A DNA stretch of 64,000 nucleotides from Arthrobacter sp. E3 (GCF_017353415.1 NZ_JAFMPX010000012.1:23689-87688), one strand, 5' to 3'; shown: positions 8,145 through 17,727, numbered from the stretch's first letter. A program made the numbers and translations. The notes: generated by a model from the sequence alone, not told the origin.

Positions 8145-9809
8145 CTAAGCCGCTGCCAGGGCAAGCTCCCGGACCCGTGCGGGTTCCGGGGTCGGATGCA
8201 GATAGTCGGCGTAGGCCGAGAGGGTCAAAAAGGCCGGAAACTCTTCGCCAAGGGCGACGTCGCTGAAGATGTCCAACGCGTCGTCAAACCTGTCCCCATC
8301 AAAACGAGGCAGCCTGTCGAACTCCTCGCCCAGCAGCTCCAGAACCCAGTCGAAGCTGATCAGCTCGCCGGTGTCAGTGATGGCTTGGCTGTGGATCCAC
8401 TGCCAGATCTGCGAGCGGGAGATTTCCGCGGTGGCGGCATCCTCCATGAGGTTGTTCAGGGCGACGGCGCCGTGGCCGCGCAGCCAGGACTCGATGTACT
8501 GGATGCCCACCCAGAGGTTGTCCCGGATGCCCTGCTCGGTAATGGTGCCCTTGGTTCCGGCAACGTCCAGCAGTGCCCGCCCGTCCAACTCCACATCCTC
8601 GCGGAGACGGTCGAGTTGGTTCGTATTCCAGCCGAGAGCCTCGTCAAAGACGTCCATGGCCACCGGAACCAGATCAGGGTGCGCAACCCAGGAACCGTCG
8701 AAGCCATCGTCAGCCTCGCGGGACTTGTCAACGCGGACCGCCTCCAAGGCGATGGCGTTGGCCTCCGGATCGCGACGGTTGGGCACGAAGTTGGACATGC
8801 CGCCAATGGCCATTGCGCCGCGGCGGTGGCAGGCACGGACCAACTGCTCGGTGTAGGCGCGCATGAACGGAGCCGTCATGGTGATCTGGTTCCGGTCAGG
8901 AAGCACGAATCGCGGGCCGCGGGTGCGGAAGTTCTTGATGACGGAGAACAGGTAGTCCCAGCGGCCAGCGTTCAGGCCAGCGGCGTGGTCACGCAGTTCG
9001 TAGAGGATCTCCTCCATTTCAAACGCTGCCGTGATGGTCTCAATCAGCACCGTGGCCCGGATGGTGCCCTGCGGGATTCCCAACAGGTCCTGGGCCTGGA
9101 TGAAGATGTCATTCCACAGCCGTGCTTCCAAGTGGTTCTCAATCTTCGGCAGGTAAAAGTAAGGACCCTTGCCCTGGGCGATCAGCCGGTGGGCGTTGTG
9201 GAAGAAGAACAAACCGAAGTCCACGATGCCGCCGGCCATCGGCTTGCCGTTGATGAGCAGGTGCTTTTCCGGCAGGTGCCAGCCGCGTGGGCGGACAACG
9301 ATGGTGGGCATGTGTTCGGGAGCGCCGAGACGGTATTCCTTGCCCTCGGGCGAAACGAAGTCGATGCGGCGTTCCAGTGCATCAATGAGGTTCAGCTGGC
9401 CACGGATCACGTTGCCCCACGTCGGTGTGGAGGAGTCCTCCATGTCCGCCAACCACACCTTCGCCCCGGAATTCAAGGCGTTGATGGTCATTTTTCGATC
9501 CACCGGACCGGTGATTTCCACGCGGCGGTCCTCCATCCCCGGAGCCGGGGGAGCGACGCGCCAGTGCGGGTCATCCCGGATGTGGGCGGTTTCGCGCAGG
9601 TAGTGCGGATCGATGCCGCTGGAGATCCGGCTGCGGCGGGTGCTGCGCGCTGCCAGCAGTTCCTTGCGTCGCGCCGTCGTGCTGCGGTTCAAGGCTGCAA
9701 TGAAATCCAGTGCCTCAGGGGTCAGGATTTCGCCTTGGCGGTGGATGGGCGGAGCTGTCAGGGTGATGCCGTTGAACGTGATTCCGTTCAGGCTGTTCGT
9801 TGAATTCAT
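8145..9809 (-). CDS. aceB: Malate synthase A
   Basis: A 554-residue malate synthase (glyoxylate + acetyl-CoA to malate), the second glyoxylate-shunt enzyme. Family stretches include KVWLADMEDSSTPTW, GTIRATVLIETITAAFEMEEIL (active-site Arg and Glu) and SWVAHPDLVPVAMDVFD. The length matches the A form. The ATG at 9809 has AGGAG eight bases upstream; an upstream in-frame extension to 9866 lacks a ribosome-binding site. It is downstream of aceA on the same strand, separated by about 80 bases with a hairpin. Carbon-source control by the ramB-like gene at 11381 is expected from corynebacterial precedent. Confidence 0.96.
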   Translation of the reverse strand: MNSTNSLNGITFNGITLTAPPIHRQGEILTPEALDFIAALNRSTTARRKELLAARSTRRSRISSGIDPHYLRETAHIRDDPHWRVAPPAPGMEDRRVEITGPVDRKMTINALNSGAKVWLADMEDSSTPTWGNVIRGQLNLIDALERRIDFVSPEGKEYRLGAPEHMPTIVVRPRGWHLPEKHLLINGKPMAGGIVDFGLFFFHNAHRLIAQGKGPYFYLPKIENHLEARLWNDIFIQAQDLLGIPQGTIRATVLIETITAAFEMEEILYELRDHAAGLNAGRWDYLFSVIKNFRTRGPRFVLPDRNQITMTAPFMRAYTEQLVRACHRRGAMAIGGMSNFVPNRRDPEANAIALEAVRVDKSREADDGFDGSWVAHPDLVPVAMDVFDEALGWNTNQLDRLREDVELDGRALLDVAGTKGTITEQGIRDNLWVGIQYIESWLRGHGAVALNNLMEDAATAEISRSQIWQWIHSQAITDTGELISFDWVLELLGEEFDRLPRFDGDRFDDALDIFSDVALGEEFPAFLTLSAYADYLHPTPEPARVRELALAAA

Positions 9810-9831
9810 GGGAGGGTCTCCTGTGCAAAAG

Positions 9832-9884
9832 TGCCGGCGGCCGGGGATCTCAACGTGCGTGATCACCCGATGCGGCCGCCGGCA
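9832..9884 (-). promoter_or_regulatory. Hairpin between aceA and aceB
   Basis: TGCCGGCGGCCG at 9832-9843 pairs perfectly with 9873-9884 around a 29-base loop. It lies just after the aceA stop and is followed on the minus strand by CTTTTGC and the aceB ribosome-binding site. It could terminate part of the aceA transcripts, making aceA and aceB unequal, or stabilise aceA mRNA. Confidence 0.5.
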
Positions 9885-9889
9885 AAGAT

Positions 9890-11212
9890 TTAGTGGAACT
9901 GCTCGGCTTCTGTGGAGCCTGCCAATGCGAGGGTGCCGCTGTTGGGGTTCAGCGCTGTCGCCACCGCGTCGAAGTAGCCTGTGCCCACTTCGCGTTGGTG
10001 TTTGGTTGCGGTGTATCCGCGGTCTTCGGAGGCAAATTCGCGCTCCTGCAGTTCGACGTAGGAGCTCATGCCGTTGCGGGCGTAACCATGGGCAAGATCA
10101 AACATCGAGTGGTTCAGGGAGTGGAAGCCTGCCAGCGTGATGAACTGGAAGGTGTATCCCATCGCGCCAAGCTCACGTTGGAACTTGGCGATCGTTGCGT
10201 CGTCCAGGTGCTTTTTCCAGTTGAACGACGGCGAGCAGTTGTAGGCGAGCATCTGGTCGGGGAACTCGGCCTTGACTGCTTCGGCAAACTTTTTTGCGTG
10301 CTCCAGGTTGGGAGTGCCGGTCTCCATCCAGATCAGGTCCGAGCACGGCGCGTAGGCCAGTGCCCGGGCGATGGAGGGCTCAATGCCGTTGCGGACCTTG
10401 TAGAAACCGTCCTCGGTGCGCTCTCCCGTCAGGAACTGCTGATCGCGTTCGTCGACGTCGGAGGTGATCAAGGTGGCTGCCTCGGCGTCCGTGCGGGCAA
10501 TGATGACGGAAGGGACACCGGCGACGTCGGCCGCAAGCCTTGCCGCGTTCAGCGTGCGGACATGTGACTTGGTGGGGATCAGGACCTTCCCGCCCAGGTG
10601 GCCGCACTTCTTTTCGCTGGCCAGCTGGTCTTCCCAGTGGACGCCGGATGCGCCGGAAATGATCATGGACTTCATCAGCTCGTACGCGTTCAGCGGGCCA
10701 CCAAAGCCGGCCTCGGCGTCGGCCACGATCGGCACCAGCCAGTCCTCAACGCTCTGGATCCCTTCGGAGGATTCGATCTGGTCTGCCCGCAGGAGTGCGT
10801 TGTTGATACGGCGGACCACCTTGGGAACCGAGTCCACGGGGTACAGGGACTGGTCCGGGTACGTGTTGCCGTTGGAGTTGGCATCGGCGGCAACCTGCCA
10901 GCCGGAGAGGTAGATGGCCTTCAAGCCGGCCTTGACCTGCTGGACCGCTTGGTTTCCGGTCAATGCGCCCAGTGCGTTGGTGTAGCCGCCCGGCTGGGCA
11001 TTGCGGAGCTGGTCCCAGAGCTTTTCCGAACCACGGCGGGCCAGGGTGTGTTCCTCGTGGACCCTGCCCTGGAGCTTCACCACATCTTCGCCCGAGTAGC
11101 TGCGCTCGATGCCGTTCCAACGAGGGTTGGCGGCCCATTCGAGTTCGAGAGCGGCGGCAGCCTGTGCGTTGTTCTGCTCCGGCGTCGTTGCGGGTTCAAA
11201 TGCTGCAGTCAT
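9890..11212 (-). CDS. aceA: Isocitrate lyase
   Basis: A 440-residue isocitrate lyase (isocitrate to glyoxylate + succinate), the entry step of the glyoxylate shunt. The catalytic loop KKCGHLGGK with its active-site Cys is near residue 210. Also visible are [13 protein letters not shown] (metal-binding Asp region) and [13 protein letters not shown]. The ATG at 11212 has AAGGAG seven bases upstream. It precedes aceB and is divergent from a ramB-like regulator, the arrangement expected for growth on acetate or fatty acids. Confidence 0.97.
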   Translation of the reverse strand: MTAAFEPATTPEQNNAQAAAALELEWAANPRWNGIERSYSGEDVVKLQGRVHEEHTLARRGSEKLWDQLRNAQPGGYTNALGALTGNQAVQQVKAGLKAIYLSGWQVAADANSNGNTYPDQSLYPVDSVPKVVRRINNALLRADQIESSEGIQSVEDWLVPIVADAEAGFGGPLNAYELMKSMIISGASGVHWEDQLASEKKCGHLGGKVLIPTKSHVRTLNAARLAADVAGVPSVIIARTDAEAATLITSDVDERDQQFLTGERTEDGFYKVRNGIEPSIARALAYAPCSDLIWMETGTPNLEHAKKFAEAVKAEFPDQMLAYNCSPSFNWKKHLDDATIAKFQRELGAMGYTFQFITLAGFHSLNHSMFDLAHGYARNGMSSYVELQEREFASEDRGYTATKHQREVGTGYFDAVATALNPNSGTLALAGSTEAEQFH

Positions 11213-11234
11213 GGTCTCGCTCCTTGTTGTAGGC

Positions 11235-11281
11235 GATCTCCACACTTCTTCGTTGAAGCCTCATCGTTGAGAGTGGAGATC
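11235..11281. promoter_or_regulatory. Inverted repeat in the aceA leader/promoter region
   Basis: GATCTCCAC (11235-11243) and GTGGAGATC (11273-11281) are perfect 9-base arms 29 bases apart, between aceA and the divergent regulator. This could be a leader hairpin or a spaced operator. Further toward the regulator, at about 11349-11361, AAAGATTTGCACT shares a TTTGCA core with the motif described for RamB in Corynebacterium; that match is loose. Confidence 0.35.
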
Positions 11282-11380
11282 TAAAGTCCTTCTTTGTGAT
11301 TTCTACTATTCAGGGGTTTTCAAGAGTCTTCTAGGGGTAAACACTGGAAAGATTTGCACTTCTTCGCGTATTGTCAAGAA

Positions 11381-12877
11381 ATGACTAATACAGGTTGGAA
11401 TGTGAACGACGCGAAGGCTTCGGGCGGCAAAGTGGCCGGGACACCCGATGAACTGGACATCATTTCTTTGGGCCGGCGTGTGCGCCACCTGCGCAAAGGC
11501 CTGGGCATGACCCTTGACGATCTCAGCGAGAAGGTGGGTGCAGCCCCCTCCCAACTTTCGCTGATTGAAAACGGCAAACGTGAGCCCAAACTGACGCTCC
11601 TGCAGCACCTGTCGGGGGCACTCGGCGTCGGGCTTGAGCAACTGCTGGGAGCAGAGCCGCCCAGCAGACGGGCTGCGCTGGAAATTGAACTGGAAAGGGC
11701 TCAGCGAGGGCCCCTTTATCAATCGCTGGGACTGCCCACCGTGCGCGTCAGCTCGCGGCTTTCCATGGAAATTCTGGAGTCGCTGGTGGGGCTGCAGCAC
11801 GAGCTGGAGCGTCGCCTCGATGAGCAGTCGGCCACGCCCGAGGAGGCCCGCCGGGCCAACAATGAACTGCGCCAGGAAATGCGTGAGCGCAACAACTACT
11901 ACCCGGAAATTGAGCGGCAAGCTCAGGACCTGCTCAAGGCCGTGGGTCATGACCGCGGACCGCTGTCCCACCACGTGGCGGCAGATGTGGCCGAACACCT
12001 CGGTTTTGACCTGCATTACGTGGGAGATTTGCCGCATTCAACGCGGTCGGTGACGGATTTGAAGAATCGCCGAATTTATCTCACTCATGGGCAGCGCTCG
12101 GACCACGACCCCCGTTCGGTGCTGTTGCAGGCGTTGGGGCACTACGTTTTGGGGCATAAGACACCCAGGAACTACGCTGACTTTTTGCGCCAGCGTGTTT
12201 ACACCAACTACTTTGCCGCTTCGCTGCTGATGCCTGAGCGGGCCACCGTGGACTTCCTCAAGGAGGCCAAGGCGGCCAAAGAGCTGGCCATCGAGGACAT
12301 CCGCGATGCGTTCGCCGTCTCCTACGAAACGGCAGCCCACCGCTTCACAAACCTGGCCACCGAGCATTTGGGCATCACCACGCACTTCCAAAAGGTGCAC
12401 GAGTCCGGGATCTTCCACAAGGCCTACGAGAACGACGGCGTGAACTTCCCCGCTGACCACACCGGCGCCATCGAAGGGCAGTCCGCCTGCCGGTACTGGA
12501 CCTCACGTGCCGTTTTTGATGTGCCGGACAAGTTCCGGGCGTTCAACCAATACACGGACACAGTGGTGGGAACGTTCTGGTGCACGGCCCGGACGGAGCG
12601 TCATTCCTCGGGCGAGTATTCATTGAGCATCGGCGTGCCCTACGCCCACGTGAAGTGGTTCCGTGGGCGCGAAACCACCGAGCGCTCGCAGTCCAATTGC
12701 CCGGATCCAAGCTGCTGCCGCAGGCCGCCGGCTGAGCTTTCCGCGCAGTGGGCCGGGAATGCGTGGCCGTCCACACGGGCCAACTCGCATCTACTGGCAG
12801 CCATGCCGCAGGGGGCATTTCCCGGTGTGGATGAGACTGAGGTGTACAAGTTCCTCGCCGCGCACGAAGGACGTTGA
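11381..12877 (+). CDS. ramB: RamB-like XRE/ScfR regulator of acetate metabolism
   Basis: A 498-residue regulator. It has an N-terminal XRE helix-turn-helix (VRHLRKGLGMTLDDLSEKVG, about residues 35-85). The centre is an IrrE/ImmA-like segment in which the His-based metalloprotease motif is altered (QALGHYVLGHK). The Cys-containing C-terminal domain (CRYWTSRAVFD to FLAAHEGR) is of the short-chain fatty-acyl regulator type. This is the layout of RamB, which in Corynebacterium controls aceA, aceB and acetate activation genes. It is divergent from aceA. The ATG at 11381 is preferred to a TTG at 11354, although its RBS is weak; a GTG at 11402 is possible. Confidence 0.85.
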   Translation: MTNTGWNVNDAKASGGKVAGTPDELDIISLGRRVRHLRKGLGMTLDDLSEKVGAAPSQLSLIENGKREPKLTLLQHLSGALGVGLEQLLGAEPPSRRAALEIELERAQRGPLYQSLGLPTVRVSSRLSMEILESLVGLQHELERRLDEQSATPEEARRANNELRQEMRERNNYYPEIERQAQDLLKAVGHDRGPLSHHVAADVAEHLGFDLHYVGDLPHSTRSVTDLKNRRIYLTHGQRSDHDPRSVLLQALGHYVLGHKTPRNYADFLRQRVYTNYFAASLLMPERATVDFLKEAKAAKELAIEDIRDAFAVSYETAAHRFTNLATEHLGITTHFQKVHESGIFHKAYENDGVNFPADHTGAIEGQSACRYWTSRAVFDVPDKFRAFNQYTDTVVGTFWCTARTERHSSGEYSLSIGVPYAHVKWFRGRETTERSQSNCPDPSCCRRPPAELSAQWAGNAWPSTRANSHLLAAMPQGAFPGVDETEVYKFLAAHEGR

Positions 12878-12933
12878 GCTGAAGCGGGAAACCGGAGAAA
12901 AGGATTCCAGGGGCGATGTCGTAAAGTCAACGC

Positions 12934-13452
12934 ATGGAAGATCTCAAATGGACCGCCACCGCCCCTGCCAAAGTCGCATGGGCGGCGATGCCTTTCGCCC
13001 CGGGCCTGTACAAGTGCTACCTGACCGGTGCCATGCCCAAAAACGTGAATTGGCCGGCAGAATTGACGCCGCTGAAACGCGGGGACTTGATCTACGTGGG
13101 AAAAGCCACGAACTTGAAAAGCCGGGCCAAGCACCACGGCGTGCAAACATCCAAGTCCACGTTTCGCCGTTCCCTGGCCGCAATCCTGGGGCTTCAGGCT
13201 CAGTGGCATGGCAGGTCCGCTCACCCGCGGCTGACAGACACTGACGAAGAACTGCTCAGCGCCTGGATGGTGAAGAACATTGGTATGTCGTTTTGCCTCG
13301 TGCAGGACGCGGAACTCCTCGAGGGCCTCGAGGACGCCATGCGCTCCGAACTCTGCCCGCCGCTGAATCGCGACGGCCGCACTCCCGAGCAGTTGCACGT
13401 ATCGGCGGTTGCCGCCGCCGCACACGGCAACGCCCTGCGTGACAAGGGCTGA
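12934..13452 (+). CDS. GIY-YIG domain protein
   Basis: A 172-residue protein with a GIY-YIG nuclease-like fold. The two strand motifs appear as GLYKCY (residue 26) and LIYVGKA (residue 53), followed by the conserved Arg in LKSRAKHH and the metal-binding Glu in LLEGLEDAMRSE, with a terminal ELCPPLN. It is single-domain, with no UvrC or homing-endonuclease additions. Its function is unknown: some such proteins are nucleases, others have lost activity. No clear RBS precedes the ATG. Confidence 0.75.
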   Translation: MEDLKWTATAPAKVAWAAMPFAPGLYKCYLTGAMPKNVNWPAELTPLKRGDLIYVGKATNLKSRAKHHGVQTSKSTFRRSLAAILGLQAQWHGRSAHPRLTDTDEELLSAWMVKNIGMSFCLVQDAELLEGLEDAMRSELCPPLNRDGRTPEQLHVSAVAAAAHGNALRDKG

Positions 13453-13563
13453 GCCAACAGGGTGTAGTTGGCGCCTGCCAACCCTTGACCGTCACCGATT
13501 TCCGCAGCATGCTGACAGCAAGCATGTACCGCCGGGCAGTCGGGACAAACGGAAGAGGCCTCC

Positions 13564-14370
13564 ATGGTTAAGGACAGCACGCCCCCAACAGCGCATCCAG
13601 CGCAGAGCCCAGCCCAGCGGTTCCTCGGCAAGACCGCCATCATTACCGGTGCCAGCAGGGGGATCGGGCTGGCCATCGCACAACGCTTGACTGCCGAGGG
13701 GGCCCGCGTGCTGATCACGGCCCGGCATCAGGACCAGCTGGACGAGGCGCTCGCCTCCCTGGGCGGGAATGCCCTTGCCATGGCGGGCCGGGCGGATGAC
13801 CCGGACCACCGCGCGGAGGTGATGGCCGCCGTCGAACATCAATTTGGCGGTCTGGACGTGCTGGTCAACAACGCCGGGATCAACCCCGTGTACGGGCCGC
13901 TGGAAACTGCGGGTTTGGACGCAGCCCGCAAGATCTTTGAAGTCAACATTCTGGGCACCCTCGCCTGGACGCAGGCCGTGCTGGCGCATCCCGGGCTGGG
14001 GTTCCGGGCAAGGCGTGGGAATGTGGTGAACGTGTCATCGATCAGCGGCGACGTCCCCGCCCCCGGCTTGGGCCTGTACGGGATCAGCAAGGCCGCCGTC
14101 TCCCACCTCACCCGCTCGTTCTCCGTGGAACTGGCTCCGGACATCCGGGTCAACGCGGTGGCGCCGGCCGTGGTCAAGACTGTTTTTGCTGGCGCGTTGT
14201 ATGAAGGACGCGAGGAACAAGTGGCCGCGCAGTATCCACTGGGGCGCCTGGGAATGCCCGACGACGTGGCCTCCGCCGTAGCCTTCCTCGCCTCCTCCGA
14301 CGCCTCCTGGGTGACGGGGCAGGTCCTCACGCTCGACGGAGGGTTGCTCAACGCCGGCTTTCCGGCCTGA
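13564..14370 (+). CDS. Short-chain dehydrogenase/reductase (SDR)
   Basis: A 268-residue classical SDR. It has the cofactor loop TGASRGIG (about residues 30-37), the NNAG motif, and the catalytic Ser-Tyr-Lys seen in SSISGDV and YGISKAAV. GGAAGAGG precedes the ATG. It is the first gene of an apparent operon with an acyl-CoA dehydrogenase and an APH-type phosphotransferase, 42 bases apart and then overlapping. Oxidation of a hydroxyacyl-CoA or hydroxy acid made by those partners is inferred. Confidence 0.9.
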   Translation: MVKDSTPPTAHPAQSPAQRFLGKTAIITGASRGIGLAIAQRLTAEGARVLITARHQDQLDEALASLGGNALAMAGRADDPDHRAEVMAAVEHQFGGLDVLVNNAGINPVYGPLETAGLDAARKIFEVNILGTLAWTQAVLAHPGLGFRARRGNVVNVSSISGDVPAPGLGLYGISKAAVSHLTRSFSVELAPDIRVNAVAPAVVKTVFAGALYEGREEQVAAQYPLGRLGMPDDVASAVAFLASSDASWVTGQVLTLDGGLLNAGFPA

Positions 14371-14412
14371 GCGGGCAATCGGAAACCTTCACTTTAGAGC
14401 AAGGAGAAGCAC

Positions 14413-15696
14413 GTGACCACCACCCCACTTCCCGCAGAGGGTCAACCACCCGCCAGCACCCCGGACGGCCTGTTCCCGGCCGCAGTGGAGGACCTCCGCC
14501 ACCGCACTCGGGACTTCATCCGGAGCACAGTGATCCCTGCAGAACCGCGGCCCGGCCAAGCCCTGAACATGGACGTCCGGCGCGAGCTGGCGGTTGCGGC
14601 ACGGGAGGCGGGCGTGTTTGCCCCGCACGTTCCGGTGGAATTTGGTGGGCAGGGGCTGGCGGTTGAACACTGGTCGCCGGTGTTTCAGGAGGCCGGCTAT
14701 TCCCCGATCGGCCCGGCGGTACTTAACGCCATGGCACCGGATGAAGGCAACATGCACATGCTGAACCTGATAGGCACGTCGGACCAAAAGCAGCACTTCC
14801 TGGCCCCGCTCGCCGCTGGGGACATCAGCTCTTGCTTTGCCATGTCGGAGCCGCACCCCGGGGCGGGCTCTGACCCGTCAGCGCTGGCCACCACGGCCGT
14901 ACGTGACGGCACGGGCTGGCGCATCACTGGGCACAAGCGGTTCACCAGCGGTGCCACGCTTGCCAGCTTTGCCATTGTCATGGCCCGCACCGGACCGTCC
15001 GGTCCGGGCAGAGCGGACGCCGCCACCATGTTCCTCGTGCCGCTGAACACCCCGGGTGTGAGGATCGGCGCACCCATTCACACCATGGACAAGTACCTCC
15101 CAGGCGGGCACCCGCATGTGCACTTCGAGGACGTTCACGTTCCGGATTCCGCCGTGCTGGGAGAAGTGGGGCTGGCCTTCAAATACGCGCAAGTGCGGCT
15201 GGGTCCGGCCCGGCTGACCCACTGCATGCGCTGGCTGGGGCTGGCCCGGCGCTCCATGGATATTATGCTGGATCGCGCCAACACCCGGGAGATGTTTGGT
15301 GCGCACCTCTCGCAGCTGGGCATCGCGCAGGAGATGATCGCCCAGTCAGTCATTGACGTGGAAACTTCAGACGCCGTCATCGCCAAGTGTGCTGCGCTGC
15401 TGGCCGTTGACCCGAAGGCCGGGGCCGCGCTGTCCTCCGTGGCCAAGGTGCACTGCTCCGAGGCCGTGTATCGGGTGATCGACAGGGCCGTGCAGCTGTG
15501 CGGCGGGGACGGCGTCTCCGACGGACTGCCACTGATCCAATACCTAAACGAGGTGCGCCCCTTCCGGATCTACGACGGCTCCACCGAAACCCACAAATGG
15601 GCCATTGCGCGCCGGGCCGCATCGGGGCGCCGCCGCGCCGTGGACTCCGGTGAACCGTTCCTGGGCACGGCCCGCATCCACGAAGGAGAAACCTGA
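14413..15696 (+). CDS. Acyl-CoA dehydrogenase
   Basis: A 427-residue flavin enzyme of the acyl-CoA dehydrogenase family. The FAD/substrate signatures are SCFAMSEPHPGAGSDPSA and ITGHKRFTSGA in the middle, and QLCGGDGVSDGLPL with FRIYDGSTETHKWAIA at the end. The GTG start has AAGGAG upstream. Its stop overlaps the start of the phosphotransferase (TGATG), so the two are coupled. In eukaryotic ACAD10/ACAD11 the same two activities are fused in one protein, which suggests that this pair handles 4-hydroxyacyl-CoAs through a phosphorylated intermediate. Confidence 0.93.
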   Translation: MTTTPLPAEGQPPASTPDGLFPAAVEDLRHRTRDFIRSTVIPAEPRPGQALNMDVRRELAVAAREAGVFAPHVPVEFGGQGLAVEHWSPVFQEAGYSPIGPAVLNAMAPDEGNMHMLNLIGTSDQKQHFLAPLAAGDISSCFAMSEPHPGAGSDPSALATTAVRDGTGWRITGHKRFTSGATLASFAIVMARTGPSGPGRADAATMFLVPLNTPGVRIGAPIHTMDKYLPGGHPHVHFEDVHVPDSAVLGEVGLAFKYAQVRLGPARLTHCMRWLGLARRSMDIMLDRANTREMFGAHLSQLGIAQEMIAQSVIDVETSDAVIAKCAALLAVDPKAGAALSSVAKVHCSEAVYRVIDRAVQLCGGDGVSDGLPLIQYLNEVRPFRIYDGSTETHKWAIARRAASGRRRAVDSGEPFLGTARIHEGET

Positions 15697-16775
15697 TGGG
15701 CAGAATGCAGGATGTGGCCATGACGCAGGCCGAGGCGGAACGAATGGACACGCCGCCGCTGCTGGTGGTGGAGCGCGTGGAGGAATTCCTGGACGCCGCG
15801 GGCATCGGGACCGGTCCGCTGCGCTGGAACCGCATTGGCGAGGGAGCCTCCAACGTGACCTTTCGGATCGAAAGGAGCGGGGCCGACGTCGTGCTTCGCC
15901 GCGGTCCGCGACCGCCGCTGCCCAAATCCACCCATGACATGGTGCGCGAGGCCCACATCCAGCAGGTGCTGTCGCCGCTGGGCATCCCGGTGCCGAAGAT
16001 CCTGGCTGTGTGCGCCGACACCAAGGTGCTGGGCGTGCCGTTTTATGTCATGACGTTTCTGGATGGAGACGTCATCACGGACACTGTTCCCGCACACCTG
16101 GACACTCCCGGGCAGCGTCGCGCGACCAGCGAAGCCGTGGTGGACATGCTGGTGCGGCTGCATCAGGTGGACCCCGGCCACAGCGATATTGCGGTGATCG
16201 GGCACGCAGAGGGGTACCTGCAGCGGCAAGTAGCGCGCTTTGCCGGCCTGTGGGACATGGGCGCCACCAGGGACCTGCCGCAGGTGCTGGAACTGGCGCG
16301 GTGGCTGGAGGCGAACCGGCCGGACACCCAGCAGGCGGCATTGATCCACGGTGATTACCGGCTGGGCAACCTGATGTTCCATCGCGAGGGCCCGGCGCAG
16401 GTGCAGGCGGTGCTGGATTGGGAAATGGCCACGCTGGGCGACCCGCTCGCGGACCTGGGCTACCTCACGGCCACCTACGCCCAAGCGGGAACGCCCGGCA
16501 CCATCATGGAGCTGACCGGCGTGACGGCGCTTCCGGGCTACCTCACGCGGGAGGAACTGGCGCGGCGGTACAACGAGTCATTCGGGCTGGATCTGTCCGC
16601 ACTGCCCTGGTATCAGGGGCTGGCGTTGTGGAAGGCGGCAATCTTCACCGAGGCCATTTACTCCCGCTGGAAGCAGGGGGAAAAAGGCGACGGCGATCCT
16701 GGGCTGGGTGCCTTGCTGGAGCAGGGCGTGCCGCGGCTTCTGGAGGCTGCGGCGGGATTCGCGGCCCTGTTGTAG
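15696..16775 (+). CDS. APH-type phosphotransferase (ACAD10/11 kinase-domain-like)
   Basis: A 359-residue protein of the aminoglycoside phosphotransferase fold. The Brenner-type catalytic loop LIHGDYRLGNLMFH carries the base Asp, and the metal-binding AVLDWEMATLGDPLADLGYL follows. The N-lobe shows VTFRIERSGADVVLRRGP. This subgroup sits beside acyl-CoA dehydrogenases and phosphorylates hydroxyacyl-CoAs (as LvaA in levulinate catabolism and the ACAD10/11 kinase domain do); it is not likely to be a drug-resistance enzyme. The ATG shares bases with the preceding stop. Confidence 0.88.
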   Translation: MGRMQDVAMTQAEAERMDTPPLLVVERVEEFLDAAGIGTGPLRWNRIGEGASNVTFRIERSGADVVLRRGPRPPLPKSTHDMVREAHIQQVLSPLGIPVPKILAVCADTKVLGVPFYVMTFLDGDVITDTVPAHLDTPGQRRATSEAVVDMLVRLHQVDPGHSDIAVIGHAEGYLQRQVARFAGLWDMGATRDLPQVLELARWLEANRPDTQQAALIHGDYRLGNLMFHREGPAQVQAVLDWEMATLGDPLADLGYLTATYAQAGTPGTIMELTGVTALPGYLTREELARRYNESFGLDLSALPWYQGLALWKAAIFTEAIYSRWKQGEKGDGDPGLGALLEQGVPRLLEAAAGFAALL

Positions 16776-16810
16776 CACCCCAGCCCTCATTCCTGACCGG
16801 ATGGTGAGAC

Positions 16811-17620
16811 TTAGGCGGCGGTGGCTGACTCCTTGGCACGGTGCTGACTGGTGGCCAGAACCCCCACGAGGACGATGATCGCCGCGGCCCAGCCGATGCT
16901 TACCCAAGCTGTTCCCCAGCCAAGGCCGCCGCGCTCATGGGAGACACCCATCCAGTCGGCAAAGGATGCCCCGAGCGGGCGGGTCACAATGTAGGCAGCC
17001 CAAAATGCGGGGATGGCGCCAAGGCCGAACTTGATGTGCATCAACGCCGGGATGGCCATGACGACGGCAAACAGCATGCCCGAACCCAGGTATCCCAAAC
17101 GCAGCGAAACGGCGGTGAGGTCGCCCGCAGCAGTCCCCAGGGCAAAGGTCGCCAGCACGGCCGCCCAGTAGAATATCTCGCGCCGACGGGTGTGGATGCT
17201 GTGGATGGAGAGCGTCTTTTCCGTGCGGTGCCACAGAATGAAGACGGCACTCAGAACCGCGCCGTAAAAGATGGTAGAGACCAGATAGGGCACGCCGAGC
17301 CCCACGTGCAGCACGTCGGCCACCATGGTTCCGAAGATGCTGACCATGGCCACGGCAAGCCAATACACCCAGGCAATGTACCGCTTGGCGGAGAATTGCA
17401 GCACCAGGGCCGCGGCGAAGCACACTGCTCCAATGCCCACGGCAACCACCGGGTCAATGGTGTGGGCCAGATAGTCGCTGGTGGTTTCACCCATTCCGGT
17501 GGTCAACACCTTGATCACCCAAAATAAGGCCGTCACTTCCGGCACCTTGGAGACGAGGCTGCGGGTTCGCGTGTTAGTGACGGCGGCCATATTCCCAGGC
17601 AGCGAGAGATTCTTGGACAT
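16811..17620 (-). CDS. Integral membrane protein, COG4705/DUF347 type
   Basis: A protein of about 269 residues with seven to eight hydrophobic segments. KVPEVTALFWVIKVLTTGMGETTSDYL near the N-terminus matches the start of the COG4705 (DUF347) repeat family, whose members are uncharacterised bacterial membrane proteins, sometimes proposed to be metal-related. A second half-repeat (YWAAVLATFALGTAAGDLTA) resembles the first, as expected for an internal duplication. The ATG at 17620 is chosen; a longer frame to 17713 and a shorter one from 17590 are possible. It is divergent from the monooxygenase at 17811. Confidence 0.75.
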   Translation of the reverse strand: MSKNLSLPGNMAAVTNTRTRSLVSKVPEVTALFWVIKVLTTGMGETTSDYLAHTIDPVVAVGIGAVCFAAALVLQFSAKRYIAWVYWLAVAMVSIFGTMVADVLHVGLGVPYLVSTIFYGAVLSAVFILWHRTEKTLSIHSIHTRRREIFYWAAVLATFALGTAAGDLTAVSLRLGYLGSGMLFAVVMAIPALMHIKFGLGAIPAFWAAYIVTRPLGASFADWMGVSHERGGLGWGTAWVSIGWAAAIIVLVGVLATSQHRAKESATAA

Positions 17621-17727
17621 TCTTGGATTTTCCAACCCGATGCTGGGAGGTTGCCGGGAGCGCGCCACAGTGGCACATTCAAGAGGTGGGGTTGCGTGAT
17701 CTGCCACACACAATTATGCTTAGTGTG

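Noticed and set aside
7917..9803. A 628-codon + strand frame opposite aceB
   Set aside because: Shadow of malate synthase; no RBS, no recognisable domain.
15696..16775. Aminoglycoside resistance
   Set aside because: The fold is APH-like but the gene is coupled to an acyl-CoA dehydrogenase and has the motifs of the ACAD10/11-linked kinases.
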